Below, one piece after another: positions 1 through 5,633 of a DNA stretch of 10,831 nucleotides. Source of the DNA: Bacillota bacterium. GTDB taxonomy: Bacteria > Bacillota > DTU030. Location: the NCBI GenBank assembly GCA_012841005.1, contig DUVO01000212.1, positions 1-10,831 on the forward strand. Reading direction: 5' to 3'. Each line of letters starts with the position of its first letter. Positions within the stretch are counted from its first letter, which is position 1. The position numbers and the translations under genes were made by a program. A model generated the notes under the pieces. The model had not been told where the DNA came from. It saw nothing but the letters and a program-made list of their open reading frames with translations, and ran no database searches.

Positions 1-93
1 CGGTGACGCCCTTGCTTACGGGTTGTCTTCCCGCTGGTTAGGTGACAGGACTTCTTTCAGCCCATCGGCTCAGCAGGCATGCCGGGCGAACAC
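1..93 (-). other. Unassigned structured sequence at window edge
   Basis: No open frame of note was found downstream of the ATPase terminator. Read on the minus strand, the segment folds easily: GCCC-GGC pairs with GCC-GAT-GGGC, and a CGGG/CCCG hairpin closes a short AAGACAA loop. It could be the leader RNA of the next minus-strand gene or the edge of a structured element such as an intron. I do not recognise a family, and the window ends before it can be judged. Confidence 0.2.
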
Positions 94-121
94 AAAACCA
101 GGACCCCGCCGGGATCCTGGT
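94..121 (-). terminator. Intrinsic terminator of the tandem P-loop ATPase gene
   Basis: On the minus strand ACCAGGA-T-CCC pairs with GGGG-TCCTGGT around a short GC loop and is followed by TTTTGTG. It lies 33 bases past the TGA of the ATPase gene and fits an intrinsic terminator, although the U tract is short. Confidence 0.7.
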
Positions 122-153
122 CTTAAATAAACCGCCTGAAGCGAAAAATAATA

Positions 154-1269
154 TCAGCAACCGGCCGCCGCTACTTGTTCAGCATAGGTCAAGATCTCCC
201 GTAAAATCTCCTCCCGCCTGCGAGCGATGGCGGCAAAATCCATGTAGGGTGTATAGTAGGTTTCGAGCCGATCGTGGTGTTCCTTGGCCCGTCCGATGAA
301 CTTGATAGCCTGGTTGAAAAGGGTGAAAAACATCTCCCGGTTCTCATTAATCAGAGTAGTATACTTGGCCACTACCTTCTGGTTAAGGCCCTCATTCAGG
401 TTTATCACTTTATCACCGGAACCATAACAATAACGATGGGGTTCGATGGACTTTGTTAGGGCAACGTCCAATTCTTTAATCACAATGTGTTCCACCTTTT
501 CCGGATTCAGGGGACAATGGTATAATTCAATGGTGTACCCCCGCTCCAGAGCGGCTGTGGCTATTTTTTCAATTAAGGTCGATTTGCCGGTGCCCGGCTC
601 ACCCTCTATGACATATTTAACAGAGCAGGGTCCTATTATTGTATCGACATAGTTTAACATTCCCTCCGGGGTGATAGCCCGGGCAAAGAGATGCCGCTTA
701 TAACCGGTATGGGACGAAACGGGAATATCCGCAAAAAGCTCCCGGAAAACCTGCTCCGTCTGCTGATTTGCATAGGCAAAATCCATGGCTTCCATATTGG
801 CTTCCTCCCAATCCCGGTAAACCAACTGGGCCGCTTTCAAAAACCGATACCCCCGCTTGTACATCCGGCTCGATTCCCGGCTGATCTCCATTATTTTCTC
901 TTTATATGGTTTAATGCGAGAACTATCCCAGTATTCCCCCAAATACACAATCTCCTCCAGGGCTCCGGGGTATTTGGGATCCATAATATGGGGAGCCGTA
1001 CCGTCCATAATGGCCACACCCAACTTGGGGATCAAAATCCCGTCCAGGGAGCCGACATCTGACGCACAGCAGTGCATCTCAATATCGTAACCACGGTTTA
1101 GCATTTCCTCGGCAATCTTGCTCATAAAGGTCGATTTGCCAACACCCGGGCCTCCCTTGATTATCAGCACCCGCGTCGCATCGGGGGGAATGATATAATC
1201 GTAGAAGGATTTGAATCCCTGGGAAGTATTATTACCGGGAAACACCTTTTTTACATAACCCCTGGCCAT
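154..1269 (-). CDS. Tandem P-loop ATPase, PRK06851-type
   Basis: The 371-residue product has two P-loop NTPase modules that resemble each other. The first Walker A is GGPGVGKST at residues 39-47 and the second is GEPGTGKST at 223-231. Each is followed by a matching KIA...RGY.IE block ending in a cysteine pair or HC (CC at 67-68, HC at 251-252), so the protein looks like an internal duplication. There is no signal peptide or membrane segment, and it is probably cytoplasmic. The N-terminal stretch FPGNNTSQGFKSFYDYI and the overall length fit the PRK06851 family of spore-former ATPases, whose substrate is, to my knowledge, unknown. The ATG is preceded by AAGGAGG at a rather long spacing of about 10 bases, and the nearer GTG runs straight into a stop. 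The gene sits alone between two terminators. Confidence 0.85.
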   Translation of the reverse strand: MARGYVKKVFPGNNTSQGFKSFYDYIIPPDATRVLIIKGGPGVGKSTFMSKIAEEMLNRGYDIEMHCCASDVGSLDGILIPKLGVAIMDGTAPHIMDPKYPGALEEIVYLGEYWDSSRIKPYKEKIMEISRESSRMYKRGYRFLKAAQLVYRDWEEANMEAMDFAYANQQTEQVFRELFADIPVSSHTGYKRHLFARAITPEGMLNYVDTIIGPCSVKYVIEGEPGTGKSTLIEKIATAALERGYTIELYHCPLNPEKVEHIVIKELDVALTKSIEPHRYCYGSGDKVINLNEGLNQKVVAKYTTLINENREMFFTLFNQAIKFIGRAKEHHDRLETYYTPYMDFAAIARRREEILREILTYAEQVAAAGC

Positions 1270-1351
1270 TAAGCCACAACCTCCTTTTCGCCATAATTCA
1301 CTTCCTACATATTACTCTTGTTGCCTCATAGGTGTGCTTGTCCCAGGGTTA

Positions 1352-1395
1352 GAAAAAAAGAAGGAAACCAGTCCGTGCAAAGGATGGTACTTTCC
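1352..1395 (-). terminator. Intrinsic terminator after the ECF S-component gene
   Basis: On the minus strand GGAAA pairs with TTTCC and, inside it, CCATCC pairs with GGACTGG (one bulged base). The hairpin is followed by TTCTTTTTTTC. It begins 18 bases after the stop of the upstream membrane-protein gene and separates it from the ATPase gene. Confidence 0.65.
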
Positions 1396-1413
1396 CGGGA
1401 AAAAACCTTCCCT

Positions 1414-1938
1414 TCAGCGGCCTGTCTTCTTTCCGGCAGCCAGGCGAAATACCAAACCGGCCAAGAATAAATTAACGGCCGCTGCGATGGCCAGGGGCAA
1501 TAATAGGCCGCTGAACATTACCATATTCCAAATGGGCAAGGTATAGACAACAGACACCAGTGAATGAAGGATTGTTATGGCTATTATCCCCGTAAGCAGT
1601 CCCACCCTGTCGTTAATATACCAAAAACAGGCCGCCCAGAGGGCCATTTGTAGTGCAGCCAAAAGGTGCAACCAAACACCCAGGGGGAATCCGCCGACAG
1701 CGGCAACCAAAAGATGGCTTAGACCGGCAACCAGACCGCCATCGAGCCATCCATAAACCAACGCCGCCAGGTAACCGGGGAAAGTCTCCAGTGCCACAGG
1801 TCCAGTCGGTAAAGGCAATCTGAGCATAGAACCACCGAGACTGAGGAGAATAAAAAATGCTATCCTGACACTTCGCTTCAGGGCCAATCCTTCCCGTAGC
1901 TGTGGCAGCCTCCGTGCCTGCAGTTTAGGTTCACTCAT
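1414..1938 (-). CDS. ECF transporter S component (substrate-binding membrane subunit)
   Basis: The 174-residue protein is very hydrophobic, with about five or six membrane segments between residues 24 and 165 after a basic N-terminus (RRLPQLREGLALKRS). The stretch LRLPLPTGPVALETFPGYLA, followed by glycine- and alanine-rich helices and a HLLVAAVGGFPLGVWLHL block, is typical of S components of energy-coupling factor vitamin transporters. It looks closest to the branch that includes alpha-ribazole (CblT-like) and related carriers, but substrate cannot be read from sequence. No EcfA or EcfT gene lies nearby, so it would share a general energising module encoded elsewhere (group II arrangement). 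The ATG has GGGAGG seven bases upstream. Its short leader (about 60 bases) contains no recognisable cobalamin, thiamine or other riboswitch. Confidence 0.8.
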   Translation of the reverse strand: MSEPKLQARRLPQLREGLALKRSVRIAFFILLSLGGSMLRLPLPTGPVALETFPGYLAALVYGWLDGGLVAGLSHLLVAAVGGFPLGVWLHLLAALQMALWAACFWYINDRVGLLTGIIAITILHSLVSVVYTLPIWNMVMFSGLLLPLAIAAAVNLFLAGLVFRLAAGKKTGR

Positions 1939-2001
1939 AATTCCACCTCCCTGTAACCAGCTGCTTTATAATCCCCTTACCTGCTAATTATTCAGAACAA
2001 C

Positions 2002-2033
2002 AAAAAAATATGCCCTCTTCTGTGAGGGCATAT
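2002..2033 (-). terminator. Intrinsic terminator of the PPC-domain gene
   Basis: A perfect 10-base-pair stem (ATATGCCCTC with GAGGGCATAT, six-base loop) is followed on the minus strand by a run of T. It lies 32 bases past the stop of the PPC/DUF296 gene. This is one of the clearest terminators in the window. Confidence 0.92.
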
Positions 2034-2065
2034 ATGTCAATTTTGGCCTCTTTTGGTTAAATAAT

Positions 2066-2494
2066 CTATTTTTGCCAGAGAGAAAGGGAAGTAACGGCAT
2101 TATATTCTCGTTCCAAATGAATTCCCTCTATCTCTTCGATAACAAATTCCGCCGCAAAAACCTTGGTCCCCGGCAGAAGATGTCCGCCCCAAGCCTTTCC
2201 CTCTCTATCTCCAAAAACGATATGGACATGGACAAAGGGTTTACCATCTTTCAAAGAAATATTCCCGGTACAAAATAAAATCTCCATGTTTTCCGGGAAA
2301 TCAATAGTTTTGTATTCTTTCGTAGCCTGGTTAAAATATCCCACACTTGCTTCCTGCACGGCACCGATGAGAGAAATAGTCCCCACTTTGATTCCCTCTT
2401 TTTCCACCATCTCTTCCAGTGCTTGCAACAGATCGGCACCATACTCAAAGCGGCCCATAAGCTTACGCCCACCTGTACCTTTTTTGCTTAACAT
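2066..2494 (-). CDS. PPC/DUF296-domain protein
   Basis: A 142-residue protein consisting of one PPC (plants and prokaryotes conserved, DUF296) domain. Family marks include GRFEYGADLLQALEEM near the N-terminus, the HVH motif at residues 89-91, and GGHLLPGTKVFAAEFVI from about 103, with H105. The three histidines are the likely metal site of bacterial PPC proteins. Bacterial members have been described as putative DNA-binding or PD1-like proteins, but no reaction is established, so the job is open. I chose the ATG at 2494 because AGGAGG lies six bases upstream; a TTG 36 bases further out has no such site. Flanked by the SASP terminator and its own terminator, it appears monocistronic. Confidence 0.85.
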   Translation of the reverse strand: MLSKKGTGGRKLMGRFEYGADLLQALEEMVEKEGIKVGTISLIGAVQEASVGYFNQATKEYKTIDFPENMEILFCTGNISLKDGKPFVHVHIVFGDREGKAWGGHLLPGTKVFAAEFVIEEIEGIHLEREYNAVTSLSLWQK

Positions 2495-2610
2495 CCTATT
2501 CCTCCTTTGGCCGGTAGTAAGTTTTTCCAACCTACAGCTATACTACGACATGTCTCCCTTATTCCTTTTTTAGCTCAGAAGGGAAATTCCATCTTCACCA
2601 ACTGTGTTCC

Positions 2611-2627
2611 CCGGTAAAATGTACCGG
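2611..2627. repeat. Short perfect inverted repeat (possible operator)
   Basis: CCGGTA and TACCGG flank a five-base spacer. On the minus strand it is preceded, not followed, by a T run, so it is not a terminator for the minus-strand genes. It lies between the SASP unit and the PPC gene, and could be an operator or chance. Confidence 0.3.
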
Positions 2628-2643
2628 CAAAAAACTACATTTC

Positions 2644-2672
2644 AAAAGGGATGTACCTTGACGGTACATCCC
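2644..2672 (-). terminator. Intrinsic terminator of the SASP gene
   Basis: GGGATGTACC pairs perfectly over 10 bases with GGTACATCCC around a GTCAA loop and is followed by TTTTGAAA on the minus strand, 14 bases after the SASP stop codon. The position is typical for a monocistronic spore-protein gene. Confidence 0.9.
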
Positions 2673-2686
2673 CCACACCACTATTG

Positions 2687-2857
2687 CTACTTCAGGGACT
2701 GTTCAGCCCGCTGAATGGCCAACTTGACCAAGTTACCACAATCGCGAGAGGTAACCCCACCAAAGCCCTCTCTTCGAACAATGTCGGCAACTCCGAGTTC
2801 TTCGGCTAATTCGTATTTCAGCTTCTCGGACATTACACCGTTTCGCCGTCTACTCAT
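2687..2857 (-). CDS. Alpha/beta-type small acid-soluble spore protein (SASP)
   Basis: A 56-residue protein beginning [16 protein letters not shown] and carrying the alpha/beta SASP signature: the [10 protein letters not shown] segment (residues 14-23), whose E-L-A is the likely GPR protease cleavage site, and the DNA-binding block [19 protein letters not shown] (31-49). These proteins coat DNA in the developing forespore, give resistance to UV, heat and peroxide, and are degraded at germination. The sequence is slightly shorter than Bacillus SASPs and belongs to the clostridial [13 protein letters not shown] form. AAGGAG lies about nine bases before the ATG. A sigma-G-like promoter and a perfect terminator bracket the gene. 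It is direct evidence that the organism makes endospores. Confidence 0.95.
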   Translation of the reverse strand: MSRRRNGVMSEKLKYELAEELGVADIVRREGFGGVTSRDCGNLVKLAIQRAEQSLK

Positions 2858-2863
2858 TAGCCC

Positions 2864-2968
2864 TCACTCCTTTTTTTGTTGGCCGCAATAGCGGTAGCAA
2901 TAGTATTCTCCTTCCGGTTCAATTCTATGCCGGTAATTGCATCCAACTTGAATAGATTCAATGCACAA
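2864..2968 (-). CDS. Possible 34-residue four-cysteine peptide
   Basis: A TTG-initiated frame with GAGGA about five bases upstream overlaps the end of the phasin-like gene. Its TGA falls at the ribosome-binding site of the SASP gene. The product has cysteines at 2, 10, 24 and 28 (last pair C-x3-C in EYYCYRYCGQ) and many aromatic and charged residues, which would suit a small metal-binding peptide. Against it: a TTG start, no internal Met, and a sigma-G-like promoter for the SASP gene inside the frame. I do not recognise it, and chance remains quite possible. Confidence 0.3.
   Translation of the reverse strand: MCIESIQVGCNYRHRIEPEGEYYCYRYCGQQKKE
2901..2930 (-). promoter_or_regulatory. Sigma-G-like promoter of the SASP gene
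   Basis: GCATA at 2926-2930 and AATACTA at 2901-2907 (minus strand) are 18 bases apart. They match the Bacillus sigma-G pattern GHATR - N17/18 - CATNHTA at every position except the first base of the -10 box. A start around 2894 would give a leader of about 37 bases. Forespore control by sigma-G is expected for this gene family. Confidence 0.55.
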
Positions 2969-3253
2969 GTTTTTCCTCTAGGGCAGCGATCCGGACTTCC
3001 AAAAGGGGCAGATCCCTTTTGGTAGTAACATCTGCCTGGTTCAGCAATCTCTCCAGTTCCCTATGCACCATTCTATTAAATTCCTGGCGCCTTTCACCCC
3101 TTGTCAGTAATTCCCCCAAGAGTTTTTGCCCCTTCTTCCGCTGGAGTTCACCCTTTGTTATCAATTCTTCCACTATCTGTTCTGCCTTTTCCCTTGTGTA
3201 AGATTGAGCACCCCTAAACCCAGGAGTATTCCTGTATGGAGAAGATTTGCCAT
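2958..3253 (-). pseudogene. Phasin-like coiled-coil protein, apparently frameshifted
   Basis: The main frame (open from 3260 to 2958) encodes, from about 3200 on, a helical charged protein, YTREKAEQIVEELITKG ... RDLPLLEVRIAALEEKL, typical of the small phasin-like (polyhydroxyalkanoate granule-associated-like) proteins of Firmicutes. Residues upstream of that point in this frame do not look like the family, and its first ATG is only one base from the AGGAGG. In the next frame an ATG at 3253, eight bases from AGGAGG, encodes MANLLHTGILLGLGVLNLT, which is what family N-termini look like, but it hits a stop soon after. The two parts join if two bases are removed at ACACA (3195-3199). I infer either a real frameshift or a sequencing error. 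If intact, the product is about 98 residues, helical, probably coiled-coil, and of unknown role here. Confidence 0.75.
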
Positions 3254-3330
3254 CCCGCATACCTCCTTACTTTAGTGTGGCTTTAAGAAAAATAATTAGC
3301 CAGGTGGCGAGACAGCAAATATTCCCTATT

Positions 3331-4125
3331 TTATTTATTTCCCCCCGCTGGTGACTTTGGATGCTGAATACCGGTATGGGGGCTAATATAATAATTATCC
3401 CACAGGATCAGTTGGGAGATAGGCACTATCTCATAGCCATCGGCCTGCAATTGCTCCAGGATTGGCCCCAGTGCGGCAGGAGTGTGCTGAGCATTATTGT
3501 GGAACAAAACGATGGCACCAGGTTCGATCTGCTCCAATACCAGTGTGGTTATTTCCCGGGCACTGAGGTCCCGCCAGTCGAGGGAATCAACACTCCACTG
3601 GATGGTTTTCATCCCCAGTTCTTCCACCACCCTTATGAGGGTATTATTGTATTCACCAAAGGGAGGCCGGAAGAGTTTCGGTTTTTGCCCAGTTAACCGT
3701 TCCAAGAGGTTATTGGTATCTTCGAGTTCCTGGTAGATTTCCTCCTCTGAGAGGGCATTCATATGGGGGTGGGTCGCTGAATGATTGCCCAATTCATGCC
3801 CGGCAGCTACAATCTGCTTGGTCACATTAGGATACTTCTCCACCCAAAATTTGACCAGGAAAAAGGTGGTCTTGACCTTATATCTGTCCAAGATTTCCAG
3901 CAGTTGTGGTGTATATTCGGCACCCCAGGCAGCATCAAAGGATATGGAAACCTTTTTTTCGTCAGTTGCGACCGCATAAATGGGGACCAAGCGCTCCTGG
4001 GAAGAGAACACCGGCCAAACTGCCGGCATATACTCACCAAGCAAAGTAAAGAATCCGGTAAATAAAAACAGCAATATGACAACACCAAGGGCAACCTTTC
4101 CCCGGGGCATATAGAAGACCTGCAT
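3331..4125 (-). CDS. pdaB: Sporulation polysaccharide deacetylase, PdaB family
   Basis: A 264-residue protein with an N-terminal membrane anchor (about residues 9-30) and a NodB-homology carbohydrate esterase family 4 domain from about 57 to 240. Motifs visible in order: SFDAAWG (D64), the metal site HSATH (H115, H119), RPPFGEY (R153), DSLDW (D180, D183) and LFHN (H209). The first motif has one aspartate where classical deacetylases have two, as in other PdaB/PdaA-like proteins. PdaB acts during sporulation and is needed for stable cortex/spore dormancy in Bacillus. The frame stays open to 4299, but I chose the ATG at 4125: GGAGGAGG lies eight bases upstream, the product starts MQVFYMPRGK like family members, and a sigma-E-like promoter sits just outside it. 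Confidence 0.88.
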   Translation of the reverse strand: MQVFYMPRGKVALGVVILLFLFTGFFTLLGEYMPAVWPVFSSQERLVPIYAVATDEKKVSISFDAAWGAEYTPQLLEILDRYKVKTTFFLVKFWVEKYPNVTKQIVAAGHELGNHSATHPHMNALSEEEIYQELEDTNNLLERLTGQKPKLFRPPFGEYNNTLIRVVEELGMKTIQWSVDSLDWRDLSAREITTLVLEQIEPGAIVLFHNNAQHTPAALGPILEQLQADGYEIVPISQLILWDNYYISPHTGIQHPKSPAGGNK

Positions 4126-4160
4126 GCCCCAACCCTCCTCCCAAGGATGGCGTTTACTGA

Positions 4161-4189
4161 ACTCTATGTTCTCTGGGGAGGGAATATGC
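4161..4189 (-). promoter_or_regulatory. Sigma-E-like promoter of pdaB
   Basis: On the minus strand GCATATT (4183-4189) and CATAGAGT (4161-4168) are 14 bases apart. The -35 box is a perfect match to the sporulation sigma-E pattern GHATATT, and the -10 agrees at six of eight positions with CATACAHT. Initiation near 4154 would give a leader of about 28 bases to the ATG at 4125. Mother-cell expression is consistent with the PdaB family. Confidence 0.6.
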
Positions 4190-4384
4190 CTGGTACCGGC
4201 AGGGAAACCTCGGCATGATAGATTAATTTTTATCTCGCCGTCCTTTACCAGGGCAATTTCGGCAAAAGCATGCCCCAGCAATTCATATCCAACTAGCACC
4301 CCCCTAAAATCCTACTGGTAATGGTCCTCTCCCACTCGAGGAGTTCCCTGGTAATCAGAAGGCTGAGGCATTAGCAGCACCGGC

Positions 4385-4493
4385 CTGGGGCAGGGGGCAA
4401 AGCCGAGATATTTATTCATTGCCGCAGGGGATGGCCCCGGGTATAGTGCGCAGGTTTAGTTTCCATCTGACCGGGGATTCCCGGTTGCCCCAG
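4385..4493 (-). ncRNA. Candidate structured RNA in the comEA-pdaB gap
   Basis: The gap from 4190 to 4597 has no convincing gene. Within it, minus-strand CTGGGGCA (4486-4493) pairs perfectly with TGCCCCAG (4385-4392). The enclosed sequence forms three abutting hairpins: ACCGGG/CCCGGT (4470-4485), CAG-ATGG with CCAT-CCC-CTG (about 4425-4469) and GGCAA/TTGCC (4396-4423). Almost no unpaired bases separate the helices, so it resembles a four-way junction. Outside the closing stem GGCC can pair with GGCC. A second hairpin (TGCC..TGT with ACA..GGCA, about 4506-4537) precedes it. A weak sigma-A-like pair, TTTTCA and TAGCAT 17 bases apart, lies at about 4546-4574. I tried common riboswitches, 6S, SRP and RNase P RNA from memory and none fits. 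It may be a new RNA, a regulatory leader or chance GC-rich folding. Confidence 0.35.
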
Positions 4494-4597
4494 TAAAACC
4501 GGCCCTTTTGCCACCTGTTACTTTAACGACAAGGGGCACAGCCAGATGCTAGCCACCCTACCACTACATGAAAATTTTGCGTTTCTTCCTCCTGATT

Positions 4598-4876
4598 TTA
4601 TTTGATCAGGTAATAACAATAATCCAGCTTTTCCTCATCGGCCCTGCTCAACCTTTCCTCCAATTGCTCCCTGGTCCCACCGGCAAAGGGAACATAATAT
4701 TCGCCCAGCATTTCCTTACATACGATCCGGCTGGCATGGGATTCCCGGTTTCTCGCAACAAAATCAAGGATTTCGCCTATTTTCTCTTCCCTGCTTTCCG
4801 GCACAACCTTCACCTCCCGACTTCTTTTCCCCTTAGGATGGCTGTACCGGAAAAGCAGTATTCCCTCAGGGAGCAT
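4598..4876 (-). CDS. Unknown 92-residue protein translationally linked to comEA
   Basis: I do not recognise this protein. It is a soluble, charged product: a beta-like N-terminus (PEGILLFRYS), a basic patch KGKRSREVKVV, then two probable helices (EEKIGEILDFVARNRE and TREQLEERLSRADEEKL), ending in an aromatic YCYYLIK. No membrane segment or catalytic motif is apparent. Its ATG overlaps the last 11 bases of comEA in another frame, and AAGGA lies eight bases upstream within comEA, so it is likely translated by coupling with comEA. The stop codon overlaps a CCTGAT/ATCAGG inverted repeat without a U tract. In classical competence operons comEB/comEC follow comEA; this gene is neither. Confidence 0.65.
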   Translation of the reverse strand: MLPEGILLFRYSHPKGKRSREVKVVPESREEKIGEILDFVARNRESHASRIVCKEMLGEYYVPFAGGTREQLEERLSRADEEKLDYCYYLIK

Positions 4877-5444
4877 AAATCCGGTCCTTCAAATTGTCGT
4901 AAATCTTATCACCAATACCTGATACATTTTTCAAGTCTTCAGGGCGCCGGAAGGGGCCCTGCTGCTCCCGGTAAGAAATAATCCTCTCGGCCAGGGTGGG
5001 ACCGATCCCCGGCAGGGTCTCCAGCTCAGCCTTGGTCGCCCGGTTCAGGTTAATTTTTCCGGTGCCGGAACCTGAATATGTTCCTCCTGCGCTTGTTGTC
5101 TCCTCTACTGTAGGAACATAATAACGCTGCCCATCAATGAGAATATCGGCCAAATTGAGGGCATGGATATCTGCATCTTCTGTTCCACCCCCGGCCGCTT
5201 CCACGGCATCGACCACCCGGGAGCCTTCGGGAAGCCGGTAGACCCCGCTCCTTTTCACCGCCCCGGCCACATGGACAACCACTTCCCCGGGCTCCAATTG
5301 GGGTTCTTCTTCAGCGAGCACCGGTTGCAGCCCCTCTACTGCAGGGGGCTGATGATACTGGCGCCAGAGGGTCACACCACCTCCCACCAGCAGGGCTCCG
5401 ACCAGTAAGATAATAATATATTGCTGTTTCGGGAGATTGAGCAC
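4866..5444 (-). CDS. comEA: ComEA-type DNA-uptake/binding protein
   Basis: A 192-residue protein with a short cytoplasmic start, one membrane anchor (residues 9-26), an acidic linker, an SLBB-type domain (about 54-111, VVVHVAGAVKRSGVY ... NLADILIDGQRYYVP), a Gly/Ser/Thr linker and a C-terminal double helix-hairpin-helix (130-190: INLNRATKAELETLPGIG and VSGIGDKIYDNL). ComEA is the membrane-anchored double-stranded-DNA receptor of transformation, with its DNA-binding domain outside the cytoplasmic membrane. The start is the GTG at 5444, seven bases after AGAGGGG; a TTG 21 bases upstream lacks a site. ComEC, the channel, is not in the window. A ComEA gene is common in Clostridia with no demonstrated competence, so uptake function is inferred only. 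No clear promoter was found between leuS and this gene. Confidence 0.9.
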   Translation of the reverse strand: MLNLPKQQYIIILLVGALLVGGGVTLWRQYHQPPAVEGLQPVLAEEEPQLEPGEVVVHVAGAVKRSGVYRLPEGSRVVDAVEAAGGGTEDADIHALNLADILIDGQRYYVPTVEETTSAGGTYSGSGTGKINLNRATKAELETLPGIGPTLAERIISYREQQGPFRRPEDLKNVSGIGDKIYDNLKDRIYAP

Positions 5445-5506
5445 CGTTTTTCCCCTCTCGTACAATAGAAGCTTTTCAGGAAAGGTAAAGGTTTAATCCT
5501 TGCAGA

Positions 5507-5523
5507 TGGAGGTGTCCCCTCCA
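5507..5523 (-). repeat. Small inverted repeat upstream of comEA
   Basis: TGGAGG and CCTCCA flank a GGACA loop, about 60 bases upstream of the comEA start. There is no U tract, so it is not a terminator. It could be an operator or leader hairpin, or chance in this 166-base gap, which otherwise shows only purine-rich stretches. Confidence 0.25.
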
Positions 5524-5610
5524 CAGCTTACTTTTCCCTGTTATAAACCTGGAAATATATTCTCCCTTCTGCTACCTTTTTCCTCCTTTCTTCGACTTCT
5601 GCTTACAAAG

Positions 5611-5633
5611 GAAAAGGGCGGCAGAATGCCGCC
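5611..5633 (-). terminator. Intrinsic terminator of leuS
   Basis: GGCGGCA pairs perfectly with TGCCGCC around a TTC loop, followed by C and TTTTCC on the minus strand. The stem starts on the base right after the leuS stop codon, so the end of the gene and its terminator abut. Confidence 0.8.

Noticed and set aside
1195..1300. A 20-codon leader peptide (ATG with GTAGGAAG upstream) overlapping the ATPase start
   Set aside because: It is short, overlaps the real start in another frame, and has no codon run or terminator structure suggesting attenuation; chance is sufficient.
3200..3260. N-terminus of the phasin-like protein in the uninterrupted frame (MRDGKSSPYRNTPGF)
   Set aside because: The AGGAGG is only one base from this ATG and the residues do not resemble the family, whereas the ATG at 3253 in the next frame satisfies both.
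4126..4299. N-terminal extension of the pdaB frame by 58 codons
   Set aside because: It has no ribosome-binding site as good as the one before 4125, shows no family resemblance, and contains a sigma-E-like promoter; the extension is best read as leader DNA.
4385..4493. Assignment of the intergenic fold to 6S, SRP, RNase P, tmRNA, or a cobalamin, c-di-GMP, c-di-AMP or Moco riboswitch
   Set aside because: None of the conserved sequence motifs I remember for these classes is present, so it is left as an unassigned candidate.
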